IMG/VR virus record: IMGVR_UViG_3300021440_000013
Location: 124,001 to 188,000 of that record
Source of the DNA: a virus
Reading direction: 5' to 3' (one strand)
Length of the DNA: 64,000 bases
Shown: positions 1 through 8,959 of the stretch, in pieces
Position numbering within the stretch: the stretch's first letter is position 1
Layout of the letters: each line of letters starts with the position of its first letter
Translations under genes and position numbers: made by a program
The notes under the pieces: generated by a model
Told to the model about the DNA's origin: nothing
What the model saw: only the letters and a program-made list of their open reading frames with translations
Database searches by the model: none

Positions 1-2022
1 TCTACAGACCGTCCCGTCTTTCACGTTAGAGAAATCATTCAGATGCGTAAGGACGAAGTGGTGTCCTTGCCACTTGTTCATTCTGTCGTCTTTGATGACG
101 GGGAAACACTCACGAACGTACTTCAAAATGAAACGATCTATTCCTGGTTGTTCTGGAAGATCTTCCGTGTGTATAAAAACACACGCATTTTACCGAAGCA
201 CCATGTCGCAAGTGTGCTTAAAGGCAATGCGCTTAACACGGACACGCACGCGAAACTTTGCAGTGCAATCCTTAAATCCATCGTAGCGGACGAGAACCTT
301 TTCTATCCGCAGCAAAAGGAGCCCGTCCTTAAACTGATCTATAAAACCATCAGTGACGCGATGAGTGAACTCTCGCTCTTAAGTGAAGCTAACGTCACAT
401 CGATCGATATCCTGGATTTCATCCAGGCGGCGCACCACCCGACCGTCACGCAGCTCAAGGATCAGGCACACCAGGATCATCGCGCGATCAAGTATGCATA
501 TGAGGAGACCGTCAAACTCATCCGCACGTCGAAGGATTTTGAGGAAAATGGTCTGGCTAAAGCCGTTAAAGCTGAAATGGTCAAGACCAATCAGGTTGTG
601 CAGTGCGTGGTCTTCCGGGGCTTTGGTAGTGATGTGGATGGTGCAATCTATTCTGAACCGGTCTGGGGGAACTATACCTTCGGGAATACGCGCTTTTATG
701 ACTTCGTAGTGGATTCTCGAACGGCTGCAAAGAGTCACTTCTATTCTGACACGGCGCTTAAAGACTCCGAATACATGGCGCGTAAGTTTAGGTTGTTTGC
801 CACGGTGCTTGAACGTATTAACTACACTGACTGCGGCTCAACCGACCACGTTCTATGGGAAGTCAAAGGAGAACAGCGCGATAGCTCTGGTACGGTGCTT
901 TATCCGGGTGATCTGCCTTTCCTGATTGGCAAGAACTACCTTGATGAATCAACCGGCGGCTATCTCTCAATCGAAGGAGATGAGCGGCACCTCATCGGAA
1001 AGAAGATCAAGTTCCGTTCACTACTTCACTGCAAAGAGCCGGATCCTAAAGCAGTGTGTCATATGTGCGCGGGTCGTCTCTCCGAGAACATCTCGCGCTT
1101 TGCCAACCTAGGCCATCTGGGTAGTGTAACGACCACCAAGGAGATTACCCAAAACCTTCTCTCGATCAAGCACGTCAACACCAGTAGCACGCTGATCAAG
1201 ATCTTGATGGGTGAACATGAACGCAAATACCTTAACACCGGCACCGCAGGCACCGCAATCTATCTGAATGAGCCTCTAAAGATGCTCAGGCCTAAGCTGG
1301 TGGTCTTGCGTGATGAGGCCACAGGCCTTATTGCGCTTAACAACGTGGAGGATCTAGAACAGATTACGCTCTCCCGTATCTCACAGGTGACGGTCGTTAA
1401 ACTTATCGTTGAGGCGCACGGCGTTATCCAGGACACGACACTCACGGTCGAGCAAAAGAGCAAACCGGCTATGATGTCGGGCGATCTGATCCGTTACTTG
1501 AAACTTAAGTCATGGACCATCGACGAGCAGAACAACTTCATGATCGATATGTCGGGTTGGGATTACCGTCTACCGGTCTTCGTTATGCAGAATAGGGAGG
1601 AGAGCTACGTTGACTTGGCCAATCAAGTCAACGTGATGGTCCAGTCTAGCCAGAAGAACCTGCAAAAGCGTCAAGCCAAAGCCGCCGCCACACTCCTCTT
1701 GCAAGAGCTCTTTGATCTAGTGAACTCGAAGCTGCGCGTTAATATCCTGTCTTTTGAAATCATCATCTATGCTTTGATGGTGGAGTCAAAGAGCAGCTAT
1801 GCGCTTGCACGCGGTGCCATGGACCCGGTGTTGGGTGTGTCAGAATTGTTGACAAAATACCGATCTCTTGGAGCAGCGATGGCTTTTGAAGACCAAGCTG
1901 AGACGATCACGGACCCGGCGAACTTCTACCAAGGACGCCGACCCGATAGTCCGCTCGATGTGTTCTTTGCACCCAACGAGGTTGTGAGGGCCTATCGAAA
2001 CAAACACTTTACGGTAAACTAA
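1..2022 (+). CDS. Phage RNA polymerase beta' subunit, C-terminal part (5' partial)
   Basis: The reading frame is open from base 1 through the first internal ATG (43), so the true start lies upstream; 673 residues are visible. The product is the C-terminal half of a multisubunit RNA polymerase beta'. It has the second zinc site of bacterial beta': Cys codons at 832, 1030, 1057 and 1066, in the pattern DCGSTD...C-x8-C-x2-C. This is followed directly by a stretch with NLGHLGSVTTTKEITQNLL (about 1105-1170), which matches in position and pattern the bacterial trigger-loop segment after the zinc site ([20 protein letters not shown]). Bacterial beta' is one chain; here the N-terminal part is a separate gene at 47090-49116. 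A strong hairpin follows the stop. The family call is firm by motif order. Whether this is the virion or the non-virion polymerase of phiKZ-like phages cannot be told. Confidence 0.85.
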   Translation, partial: STDRPVFHVREIIQMRKDEVVSLPLVHSVVFDDGETLTNVLQNETIYSWLFWKIFRVYKNTRILPKHHVASVLKGNALNTDTHAKLCSAILKSIVADENLFYPQQKEPVLKLIYKTISDAMSELSLLSEANVTSIDILDFIQAAHHPTVTQLKDQAHQDHRAIKYAYEETVKLIRTSKDFEENGLAKAVKAEMVKTNQVVQCVVFRGFGSDVDGAIYSEPVWGNYTFGNTRFYDFVVDSRTAAKSHFYSDTALKDSEYMARKFRLFATVLERINYTDCGSTDHVLWEVKGEQRDSSGTVLYPGDLPFLIGKNYLDESTGGYLSIEGDERHLIGKKIKFRSLLHCKEPDPKAVCHMCAGRLSENISRFANLGHLGSVTTTKEITQNLLSIKHVNTSSTLIKILMGEHERKYLNTGTAGTAIYLNEPLKMLRPKLVVLRDEATGLIALNNVEDLEQITLSRISQVTVVKLIVEAHGVIQDTTLTVEQKSKPAMMSGDLIRYLKLKSWTIDEQNNFMIDMSGWDYRLPVFVMQNREESYVDLANQVNVMVQSSQKNLQKRQAKAAATLLLQELFDLVNSKLRVNILSFEIIIYALMVESKSSYALARGAMDPVLGVSELLTKYRSLGAAMAFEDQAETITDPANFYQGRRPDSPLDVFFAPNEVVRAYRNKHFTVN

Positions 2023-2036
2023 CACTAACACATCCG

Positions 2037-2069
2037 TAGGTAGGTGGGGCTCAAAACCCCACCTACCTA
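2037..2069 (+). terminator. Hairpin terminator after beta' C
   Basis: A perfect 13-bp stem (2037-2049 with 2057-2069) and 7-nt loop begin 14 nt after the beta' stop codon. No T tract follows directly, so it may be read by the phage polymerase or act as a 3' end stabiliser. Confidence 0.7.
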
Positions 2070-2121
2070 GTCTAAATGAGCTGTGGGTGTGTTTAGTTTT
2101 TCTATCTGTTCGAGTATAAAG

Positions 2122-4434
2122 ATGCCTAAAACCACCATCCACGTCTATACCCATCACCTTGTCGTAAGGGATCCGTCTCAACGAATCCGAGATGCGCTTT
2201 ATGCGCTAGCGAATAAGTACACCCAGTTTTCAATGGAATGGGACCGCTATCTGAGGCAACAGGTCTGGCGTCCCGTAAAGACCTTTGGTGTCTATGTGAA
2301 CCCAGGCGACGAGTTTCGTTTCCATATTGGCCAGCTAGAACCCCTTTTTAGGGAGCTCAAGGGCTTTCACGTAGATCCGAGTGGGTATGACGTCGTCTAT
2401 CATCCTGAGCCCGCGTGTGCCGCTGTAGAGCTTCCTGTAAAGAAAGGTTGGGTACTTCGCCGCGAACAGATCGCTGCTAAAGAATTCATCGTGAACAACA
2501 CGGAACCCGGCCATAATCACCCGATCCTGATGATCCGCACCGGGGGTGGTAAAGCACAGCCGCTCGATGCGCTCATTAAAATACCCGGCGGCTGGACGAC
2601 GATGCGTGACATTCAACCCGGTACCGTGATCACCGCGTGGGACGGCACCCCTACTAAAGTCAATGGCGTGTTCCCCCAGGGTAACACACGTGTCTATAAA
2701 GTCAAGTTTGAAGATACGCGAGAAACCAAGAGCGATGAGCAACATCTTTGGAAGATCTATAGATCCGCGACGACTCAGGATTTTGAGGTCCTTGAGACCT
2801 ACAAAATCCTTGAACTCTTAAAAAGCGGCGAAGTCTATACGGACTTACCTCAGAGCGAAAAGGGCGGTGATGTAGAACTCACGATGGATCCGTTCGAATA
2901 CGGAAAACATCTTGCAGAGACACTTAACCAAGCCACATACTACGAGATCAAACCTTATCTAAACGCCTCACATCGTCAAAGGGTAAGTTTCTTGCGTGGT
3001 CTTATTCATAAAGGCAGCGTTTCACATCAGGACGGCGTAATCTACAAAGACATCAAGGAGGTTCGTCTTTTTAATATCGTTCGGTTAGTGGTGCGTTCAC
3101 TAGGCGGTAAGACAACCAGTGTGGAGATGGACGGGTTTTATTACACCGGCATCATCCTACCTAAGCCCTTCGAGGTGTTTTCCTTCCTACCACCAAAAAC
3201 CTACAGGCTGCGCTTAAAGTTAACGAAACTTGAATACGCAGGGATCGAACAGACGCAGTGTATCGCGATTGATCACCCGAGTCATCTTTATGTCACGGAT
3301 CAATTCATCGTCACGCACAACACCGTCACGGCGCTTGTAACGGCGTCCGAACTCGGTAAGCGCCTTGCGATCGTGGTCTTGGCGATGTATATCGACAAAT
3401 GGGTCGGTGACTTGAAAAACGTCTACGACATCGATGACTCTGAGATCGGGATCATCAAGGGCGGAAACATCCTTCAGCGCACCACCCTTTACCCAAACTC
3501 AGGTAAACAGATCCCCAAGGTGTTTGTGATTTCGATCCCAACGCTTAATGCGTGGTATCGGATCTATGAGGACGATCCAACGAACCCCATACTTGACGCG
3601 TATGAGTGTAAGCCCTATGAGCTCTTTGAACATCTAGGGATCGGTACGGTGATCTTTGACGAAGTTCACCAACACCCTCACCCCGTCTTCAAAGTCTACA
3701 CCTATCTTAATGTCCAAAAGACCATCAATCTTTCAGCCACACTGCTAACGAAGGAGCCAACACTTCGAAAAGTTCAGTCGATGATGTTTCCTTATTCGAT
3801 GCGTTTTGACAAAGTCGAAGCCCCGCAGTACATTGAATGTCAGGCGTGTTCATACCAGATCCACGGCTTTAACCACAGCGGGATTCAGTTCATGATGAAA
3901 GCTCGCCAGAGCTATTCGCATGTCGAGTTTGAAAAGAGCATCCTCAAGCACAAAAAGCTCAGACCGCAGTATCTTGAGATGATCCTCTCGCTTTTTGAAG
4001 AAGCTTATCTTGATGATTATCTACGCGGTGATAAAGCCCTCATCTTTGTCTCAACGATCAAGATGGCGCGGGTTCTTGAAGACTTGATGAGAAAGAAGTA
4101 CAAGAAATATAAAGTCATGACCTATGTGGAAGGCGAGCCACTTGAAAACGCAACCGAATCAGACATCTGTATTTCAACCATGATCTCGGCAGGCACAGCG
4201 ATCGATATCCCTAAGTTAAGAGTTTCGATCATGACGATCTCGGTCGATAGCCCCATCTCAAACGTACAGGCACTGGGTCGGCTCCGCCAGCTCAATGATC
4301 GTGATACCCGCTTTTATTACTTTTACTGCACCAACATCCCCAAGCAGGTGGATTATCATCGAAACAAACTCGAGCTCTTTAAAGACCGTGTAAAAAGCCA
4401 CAGCGTGCGTTTGTTTAGCACACTGTATGCATAA
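2122..4434 (+). CDS. SF2 DNA/RNA helicase (UvsW-like) interrupted by an intein
   Basis: The precursor is 770 residues. Removing the 256-residue intein leaves a 514-residue superfamily 2 helicase. The rebuilt Walker A reads RTGGGK/TVTAL across the insertion. Motif II is IFDEVHQHP (about 3655-3675), motif III is NLSATLL, and motif VI is QALGRLRQ (about 4270). A Gln-containing LRREQ segment upstream fits a Q-motif-like element. The motif set resembles T4 UvsW and other phage helicases that remodel branched DNA or R-loops; this role is inferred. ATG 2122 was chosen because an upstream GTG at 2083 would add 13 unlike residues, although the ribosome site before 2122 is weak. The gene sits between two hairpins and is probably its own unit behind beta' C. 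Confidence 0.88.
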   Translation: MPKTTIHVYTHHLVVRDPSQRIRDALYALANKYTQFSMEWDRYLRQQVWRPVKTFGVYVNPGDEFRFHIGQLEPLFRELKGFHVDPSGYDVVYHPEPACAAVELPVKKGWVLRREQIAAKEFIVNNTEPGHNHPILMIRTGGGKAQPLDALIKIPGGWTTMRDIQPGTVITAWDGTPTKVNGVFPQGNTRVYKVKFEDTRETKSDEQHLWKIYRSATTQDFEVLETYKILELLKSGEVYTDLPQSEKGGDVELTMDPFEYGKHLAETLNQATYYEIKPYLNASHRQRVSFLRGLIHKGSVSHQDGVIYKDIKEVRLFNIVRLVVRSLGGKTTSVEMDGFYYTGIILPKPFEVFSFLPPKTYRLRLKLTKLEYAGIEQTQCIAIDHPSHLYVTDQFIVTHNTVTALVTASELGKRLAIVVLAMYIDKWVGDLKNVYDIDDSEIGIIKGGNILQRTTLYPNSGKQIPKVFVISIPTLNAWYRIYEDDPTNPILDAYECKPYELFEHLGIGTVIFDEVHQHPHPVFKVYTYLNVQKTINLSATLLTKEPTLRKVQSMMFPYSMRFDKVEAPQYIECQACSYQIHGFNHSGIQFMMKARQSYSHVEFEKSILKHKKLRPQYLEMILSLFEEAYLDDYLRGDKALIFVSTIKMARVLEDLMRKKYKKYKVMTYVEGEPLENATESDICISTMISAGTAIDIPKLRVSIMTISVDSPISNVQALGRLRQLNDRDTRFYYFYCTNIPKQVDYHRNKLELFKDRVKSHSVRLFSTLYA
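2554..3321 (+). mobile_element. Class 3 intein with a degenerate LAGLIDADG-like region
   Basis: The 256-residue insert begins with Ala (GCA 2554) directly after the Walker A Lys and ends THN before extein Thr+1 (ACC 3322). Cys1/Ser1 is absent, but the WCT set that defines class 3 inteins is present. His64 and Trp66 are in block B (DEQHLWKI), Cys236 is in block F (QTQCIAIDHP), and Thr254 precedes His255-Asn256. In this class the block F Cys makes the first attack in place of residue 1. Class 3 mini-inteins are about 140-150 residues. The extra length holds a segment at 146-156 (FLRGLIHKGSV) that looks like the FLRGL-DADGSV of a LAGLIDADG endonuclease with its acidic residues lost. Splicing is therefore likely, homing unlikely. 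Confidence 0.85.
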
Positions 4435-4442
4435 GCCCATTA

Positions 4443-4480
4443 AGAGGAGAGGGTTAAACCCTCTCCTCTATTTTTCTTTT
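4443..4480 (+). terminator. Intrinsic terminator after the helicase
   Basis: An 11-bp perfect stem (4443-4453 with 4459-4469), 5-nt loop, and the T-rich tail ATTTTTCTTTT. Confidence 0.85.
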
Positions 4481-4530
4481 TAAGATCGAGTGACATAACA
4501 GACATCGCTCCGTCACGAAGAGGAATAGAC

Positions 4531-4866
4531 ATGGATCGCCTGCAACCAAATGTTTTATCGTACATACTCATGATGCTTTTTGCGTTTTCAGCACTGGCAC
4601 TCCTGTTAGTTAGTACCTACCTCAACCGCGCCATTCTCAACATGCGCGCTGTTTTTATCGTGGAGATTGGGTCGCTCTTTATTTTCTCGGAAGTGCTGGT
4701 GCTTTACATCTACGTCCTGGGTAAGACAATCGGATACTGGTTTTATAAACTAACATATACTGCCAACCAATCTATTGACACCGGGGCATTTCTAGCAGAC
4801 CTCATTGTGGTTTTCCTTGGGTTCTTGCTCTTTGCCATTTCTTATTTCTTCTTTATTAAGGCTTAG
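4531..4866 (+). CDS. Small membrane protein, three predicted transmembrane segments
   Basis: The 111-residue protein is almost entirely hydrophobic. Three membrane spans are visible: about 8-32 (YILMMLFAFSALALLLV), 37-65 (AVFIVEIGSLFIF...YIYVLG) and 86-110 (ADLIVVFLGFLLFAISYFFF). No signal-peptidase site or enzyme motif is seen. A GAAGAGGAA ribosome site precedes ATG 4531. It lies 7 nt upstream of a second membrane protein of the same size and topology, so the two are probably co-expressed. Roles in lysis timing, membrane remodelling or superinfection exclusion are possible but unsupported. Confidence 0.7.
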   Translation: MDRLQPNVLSYILMMLFAFSALALLLVSTYLNRAILNMRAVFIVEIGSLFIFSEVLVLYIYVLGKTIGYWFYKLTYTANQSIDTGAFLADLIVVFLGFLLFAISYFFFIKA

Positions 4867-4873
4867 TGTATTC

Positions 4874-5191
4874 ATGCTCTATAGGCTTAACCGTGACCAT
4901 ATCGACATTTTTCTGGGTCTGTATATAAGAGCCACGCTCTTGGTATTTGTTTTTCTACTCATTCTTCAGATCAGTCAGCTCGTGGAGAAGTTTTGGCAGA
5001 GTTTTTTCTTACTGCTTCTAACAGGCTCGCTGGTACTCCAACTGGGCTTTGTGGCGTATGTCGAAATCGGTATAAAGGCCCTCAGAAAGAAAAAGATTTC
5101 CTATCTGGAACTCTCTATCATGGCGGGTTTAACTGTAGTCATGCTTTTTTTAACGCTGCTTTTACTGTACTATAATCAAAAAAGGATTTAA
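4874..5191 (+). CDS. Small membrane protein, three predicted transmembrane segments
   Basis: This 105-residue protein is not recognised by family. Hydrophobic spans lie at about 10-35 (GLYIRATLLVFVFLLILQI), 43-66 (FFLLLLTGSLVLQLGFVAYV) and 75-100 (LSIMAGLTVVMLFLTLLLLYY). It ends with a short charged tail. ATG 4874 was chosen over an earlier in-frame codon at 4805 because 4805 lies inside the preceding gene, which ends at 4866. The next gene starts 6 nt after this stop, so it reads as the middle of an operon. Size and topology match the gene before it, which suggests a heteromeric pair or an old duplication. Confidence 0.65.
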   Translation: MLYRLNRDHIDIFLGLYIRATLLVFVFLLILQISQLVEKFWQSFFLLLLTGSLVLQLGFVAYVEIGIKALRKKKISYLELSIMAGLTVVMLFLTLLLLYYNQKRI

Positions 5192-5197
5192 TGCATC

Positions 5198-6544
5198 ATG
5201 GCCATCGCTAAGAGAAAACCAGAGAGTCAGCCTCCCGCCAAACTTAATCTTGCTGAAGTCAAAGAAGAAACGTATCTTGGCATCGTTAACGACAACGATT
5301 CGATCGCCACGACGTCACTGCTGGCCTATATCGAGGGGATGCCGTGGTCCGTTCAGTATTACGCCCAGTTAATCGGCAAACACAACGATCTACGTGAACT
5401 CGATGCGCATCAAGACGCATCGTTTCAACAGTATCAAAAGATCAAAGATCTTGAACTCCGTGTTGATTCGGCTTTGCAAACAAGCTACGACAACACCAAC
5501 GCACTGACTTCGGTGACCGGTAGTGCTAACGTTACCAGCTTTATCCCCAACGTCAACGATTACTTTATCGCTGAAGCGGGTTCAGCCAACACGGCGCTAT
5601 TTCGCGTAACGAGCTCTGAGCGAAAAGTCTTTAATCGCCAAAGCGTCTATTTGATCAATTACACGCTGGTGCGTTACGTCACAAATGAAGACGACGCCTA
5701 CAAGAACCTTGAAGCCAAGACGGTTCGGACATATCATTTCAGTAAAGACCGTTTGGTTGATGGTCTTTCTCCGATCCTCAGGGAAGATCAACATGCCCTA
5801 GGTCGTGAAATCTCACTCCTATACAGAAGCCTGGTTAAGTATTACTTCAAGACCTTTTTTAATCGCTCCTATAAGACTTTGGTTATACCGAGTCAGTCGT
5901 ATTCGATCTATGATCCACTTTTGGTGGATTTTCTTAGACAGATCATGGATACGATGGATGCTGATGAAATACGCGATATCACTTACGCGCCGATCGACCA
6001 AGACCGTTTTATTAAAGACGGCTCTCTTTGGCGAGCCTTGCTTGAGCGCGATCACACCGCTTTGAGTTACGTGGCACATAAGGCAGTGGTGGTGAGTAAA
6101 GATTACTTTAATGGTTCAAGTTGGCTTAAGAGTGCCGCTTACTGGCCACTTGACTACTTTGTCTTTCCTCGCGCAAACGATCGAGCCAGGATCCCCGGAG
6201 ATCCAAATGCGCCCACCGCCAGCATGGTTGAGCTCGCTGGGGATAAAGTCTTCACTGATCTGAAAGAACTTACCCTCTCTCGGCCCGATGGTGCCATCGC
6301 CCTAATACACCCTGTTCTGGTCGATGATTACTACCTTCTTTCAAAGTGGTTTTATACCGAAGTGGGTCAGGCCTCCGCGCTTGAAATCTTGCTGCGTGAC
6401 TACCTTAAAGGAAGCACCTCCGATCTAGGCCTACTTCACCAGCTTGTAGTACGCTACCACACCTGGCCACTCCTTGAGCAATTTTATTATGGACCCCTTC
6501 TTTTTTTATTGATGAAGGATAGTGTGCGCGGGTTTTATCGATAG
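5198..6544 (+). CDS. Unknown protein, probable virion structural component
   Basis: The 448-residue soluble protein has no recognised motif. The N-terminus is basic and Pro-rich (AKRKPESQPP), and the rest is mixed alpha/beta with many aromatic residues, including a Tyr/Phe-rich stretch near 210-235 (YRSLVKYYFKTFFNRSYK). There is no signal peptide or membrane span. It follows two membrane proteins and ends before a strong intrinsic terminator. Because it lies in a run of similarly long motif-free proteins, a structural role is plausible, but this is context only. Confidence 0.6.
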   Translation: MAIAKRKPESQPPAKLNLAEVKEETYLGIVNDNDSIATTSLLAYIEGMPWSVQYYAQLIGKHNDLRELDAHQDASFQQYQKIKDLELRVDSALQTSYDNTNALTSVTGSANVTSFIPNVNDYFIAEAGSANTALFRVTSSERKVFNRQSVYLINYTLVRYVTNEDDAYKNLEAKTVRTYHFSKDRLVDGLSPILREDQHALGREISLLYRSLVKYYFKTFFNRSYKTLVIPSQSYSIYDPLLVDFLRQIMDTMDADEIRDITYAPIDQDRFIKDGSLWRALLERDHTALSYVAHKAVVVSKDYFNGSSWLKSAAYWPLDYFVFPRANDRARIPGDPNAPTASMVELAGDKVFTDLKELTLSRPDGAIALIHPVLVDDYYLLSKWFYTEVGQASALEILLRDYLKGSTSDLGLLHQLVVRYHTWPLLEQFYYGPLLFLLMKDSVRGFYR

Positions 6545-6553
6545 GTTATACTA

Positions 6554-6585
6554 CAGCCTGTGCCTTAGTAGCACAGGCTGTTTTT
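6554..6585 (+). terminator. Intrinsic terminator
   Basis: A 10-bp perfect stem (6554-6563 with 6571-6580) followed by TTTTT. It sits only 13 nt ahead of the next start codon, so the next gene probably needs its own promoter or readthrough. Confidence 0.85.
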
Positions 6586-6598
6586 ATTGGAGTTTACA

Positions 6599-7225
6599 AT
6601 GAAGCCTGCTGTTAATGATTTGTTTGACCGTTATTTTCTAGTTCAAATGAACTACCTAAACTCACGCTCAGTCGATCAGCTGCGTCGCTTTGGTCAACGT
6701 ATCTCGGGTGTCGCTGAAATCGATCGCACGCTGGATAGACAAGAGATTGTCACGGAACTCTCAGTTAATGCGATGTTTGAAAAGTTTCGTTCTGGTGTCA
6801 CCATTAAGCTCGTTCGGTATAGTGATGCCGCTGAAGTCTACCGGATCATTCACGCGCATTTGATTAAGTGGGCGGAGTATATCACATCAGGCATTAACGT
6901 TGGAAGTGCTCCATTAACAGACCTTGTAGAACTGGATCGTTTTGCTTCGGTCGTTTACGACAAAGCCGTCAACGTCTTTAGTGAACAGGAACGCACCAGC
7001 GCGCTGGCTGGAACCTTTAACCGTGTTCAAACTATCAACTTCAATAACATCTTGACGCGCGCACGTAAAACCGACTACCACACGGTCGAGACGACTCCAA
7101 ATGGTGTTGAAGTTATGCGCGTTAAAGAGCTCGAGGGACCTAAGCTCGTTGAACGCACCAGTTTCAAGGAGCTTTTCTCAAGCCGTATTAGCGACCTGAA
7201 GGGTTGGAGGGGTGATGATGAGTAA
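6599..7225 (+). CDS. Unknown protein, probable virion component
   Basis: The 208-residue protein has no known motif. It is mostly helical in appearance and charged, without membrane spans. ATG 6599 is preceded by TGGAG at good spacing; an upstream TTG at 6587 is less likely. The stop overlaps the start of the next gene (7218), which suggests translational coupling and a joint role. It begins a block running without a clear terminator to 12405. Confidence 0.6.
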   Translation: MKPAVNDLFDRYFLVQMNYLNSRSVDQLRRFGQRISGVAEIDRTLDRQEIVTELSVNAMFEKFRSGVTIKLVRYSDAAEVYRIIHAHLIKWAEYITSGINVGSAPLTDLVELDRFASVVYDKAVNVFSEQERTSALAGTFNRVQTINFNNILTRARKTDYHTVETTPNGVEVMRVKELEGPKLVERTSFKELFSSRISDLKGWRGDDE

Positions 7226-8633
7226 AGAAAACGGGAGTTTTGAATCAAGCCCTATGTGGGCTGATGTCAAAGACATCTTAGAGAAATCAGGCACCAAGAC
7301 CGTTTATGACTACAAGGGTGTTTTACACACCGAGAAAGAAGATCTCGCTGTCTGGGATATGAACTCCATCGAACTCTTACGGGATTACCTTAACGATATC
7401 GGTGAAGCGGCACGCGTGACCTTCAAAGTCGGTCTGGGTGATTACGTTAAGCGCATCTACCCCTATCGACACAACCTAGAGTTCTCGATCAAACGAACTC
7501 CGCTCAAAGAAGCGGGTTCGGGTAAAGAAAAGAATAAGAACGTCTTAACGACACGCTACAAGGCGATCTTCGATACATCGAAAAACCCTCAAGTCGGAGC
7601 CAGTGAGCTTGAAACACACGATCACCACTCTTTAAACACCGCCGATATCGCCGAAGTCTATCTTGAGCTTGTAGATCGCTCACTCGAACCCCTGCGAATA
7701 AAGACCGTCGGTGGCGTCTTTCAGAACGTTAAGATGGAAGATGCGATTCGTGCACTTCTTGGTGCAGAATCGGAAAAGGTCTTGGTCGACGGAAAACCCT
7801 CGATCGATGGCGTCGATTTGGTTCCTCCGGATAATAAAGAAATCGTCTCCCACATCGTCATCCCACATGGCACCAAGGTCGCGATGGTTCCGACGATCTT
7901 ACAAAATCAAGTCGGCGGTGTGTATAGCCGAGGTTTAGGGACGTATTTTCAAACCTATAATGGAAAGAAGCTGTGGTTTGTTTATCCGACGTATGACACC
8001 GAACGCTTCAATCAAAAGGGGCGGAAGATCGTTTTTTATGCAGTGCCCCAGGAGCGCTTTCCTCACCTAGATCGAACATGGCATCAAGATGGTGATTTGA
8101 TTAAAGTCTTAGTGACCGCGCAGCGTAAGTATTCCGATAGCGCGGAGCTTGCGATGATGAACGAAGGTTCAGGTTACCGCATGGCTGACGCAAAGGCGTT
8201 CATGAAAAAGCCCGTGGAGTTAACTGAGACAGGTCCACAAGCAAACCGAGCTAAGCTTAATCACGAAGTTGTAATTAAACAACGCGCCGATGGTCTTAAC
8301 TATGCACCAGTGAGTCAAGACGGTCCAAGCAGCAACGCCTTTTTACAACGTTCAAAGGTACTGGCACGAAGCTTAGCGCAGCTGGATTTTGTCTGGGAGA
8401 ACTCGGACCCTAACCTCATTTTCCCTGGCATGCCGTGTAAGTACAACTACCTCTCACAAGGTAAGGTCGTTTCTTTAAAAGGAACGATCCTTTTCGTGCA
8501 TAGTTTTTCAGCACGGGTTGAGAAATACGAAGCCAGCGCCTACCGAGTGATCACACGAATCACAATTGCTTGCGAAGCGCAAACTAAAGTGCCAGATCTA
8601 CCTAAACAAGGAGCAGTCGGTGAAAATCAGTAG
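7218..8633 (+). CDS. Unknown protein, probable virion structural component
   Basis: The 471-residue protein is not recognised. It is soluble, mixed alpha/beta, with a Gly/Tyr-rich centre (VGGVYSRGLGTYFQTYNG). Three in-frame starts exist (GTG 7212, ATG 7215, ATG 7218); 7218 lies 7 nt after GGAGG and is preferred. It overlaps both neighbours (8 nt upstream, 14 nt downstream), a sign of tight translational coupling. The length and position in a structural-looking operon hint at a baseplate or head component, but no motif supports a specific call. Confidence 0.6.
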   Translation: MSKENGSFESSPMWADVKDILEKSGTKTVYDYKGVLHTEKEDLAVWDMNSIELLRDYLNDIGEAARVTFKVGLGDYVKRIYPYRHNLEFSIKRTPLKEAGSGKEKNKNVLTTRYKAIFDTSKNPQVGASELETHDHHSLNTADIAEVYLELVDRSLEPLRIKTVGGVFQNVKMEDAIRALLGAESEKVLVDGKPSIDGVDLVPPDNKEIVSHIVIPHGTKVAMVPTILQNQVGGVYSRGLGTYFQTYNGKKLWFVYPTYDTERFNQKGRKIVFYAVPQERFPHLDRTWHQDGDLIKVLVTAQRKYSDSAELAMMNEGSGYRMADAKAFMKKPVELTETGPQANRAKLNHEVVIKQRADGLNYAPVSQDGPSSNAFLQRSKVLARSLAQLDFVWENSDPNLIFPGMPCKYNYLSQGKVVSLKGTILFVHSFSARVEKYEASAYRVITRITIACEAQTKVPDLPKQGAVGENQ

Positions 8634-8946
8634 AATAAGAAAAGCGGTAGCGTGGGTACGGTCTTTTTTCACTCGAAAAATGGTGGTGACTGGACAAGGT
8701 TTTACCACCGACGACAAAAGTATCCCGACTGAGGTTAACCTTAGAGAGCTTAAAGCGCCCACTAAAACAAAGCGTGACAATACGGCGCATCTAATCCGAT
8801 ACCGTTTAAAAGATCTTGATAACTTCGTTATGGTGGGCCTAAAGAGAAAACAAGATCGAGTGGTCTATCAGCTATATCACCCCGAATTACAAAAGACGAT
8901 TTATTTAGATAAAGCGCTCTTTGATCTACTCTTTAAATCCCAGTAG
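8620..8946 (+). CDS. Small basic protein of unknown function
   Basis: This 108-residue protein starts at GTG 8620, nine nt after an AAGGAG ribosome site that lies within the end of the preceding gene; longer in-frame starts have no such site. The N-terminus is strongly basic (KISRIRKAVAWVRSFFTRK) and could be an amphipathic helix that contacts membrane or nucleic acid. The rest is a compact alpha/beta region without recognised motif. It sits directly before the paralogous pair at 8960-11757. Confidence 0.55.
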   Translation: MKISRIRKAVAWVRSFFTRKMVVTGQGFTTDDKSIPTEVNLRELKAPTKTKRDNTAHLIRYRLKDLDNFVMVGLKRKQDRVVYQLYHPELQKTIYLDKALFDLLFKSQ

Positions 8947-8959
8947 GAGGTATTCCAGT

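Noticed and set aside
4805-5191. Earlier start for the second membrane protein
   Set aside because: It would overlap the preceding gene by about 60 nt with no ribosome site; ATG 4874 fits better.
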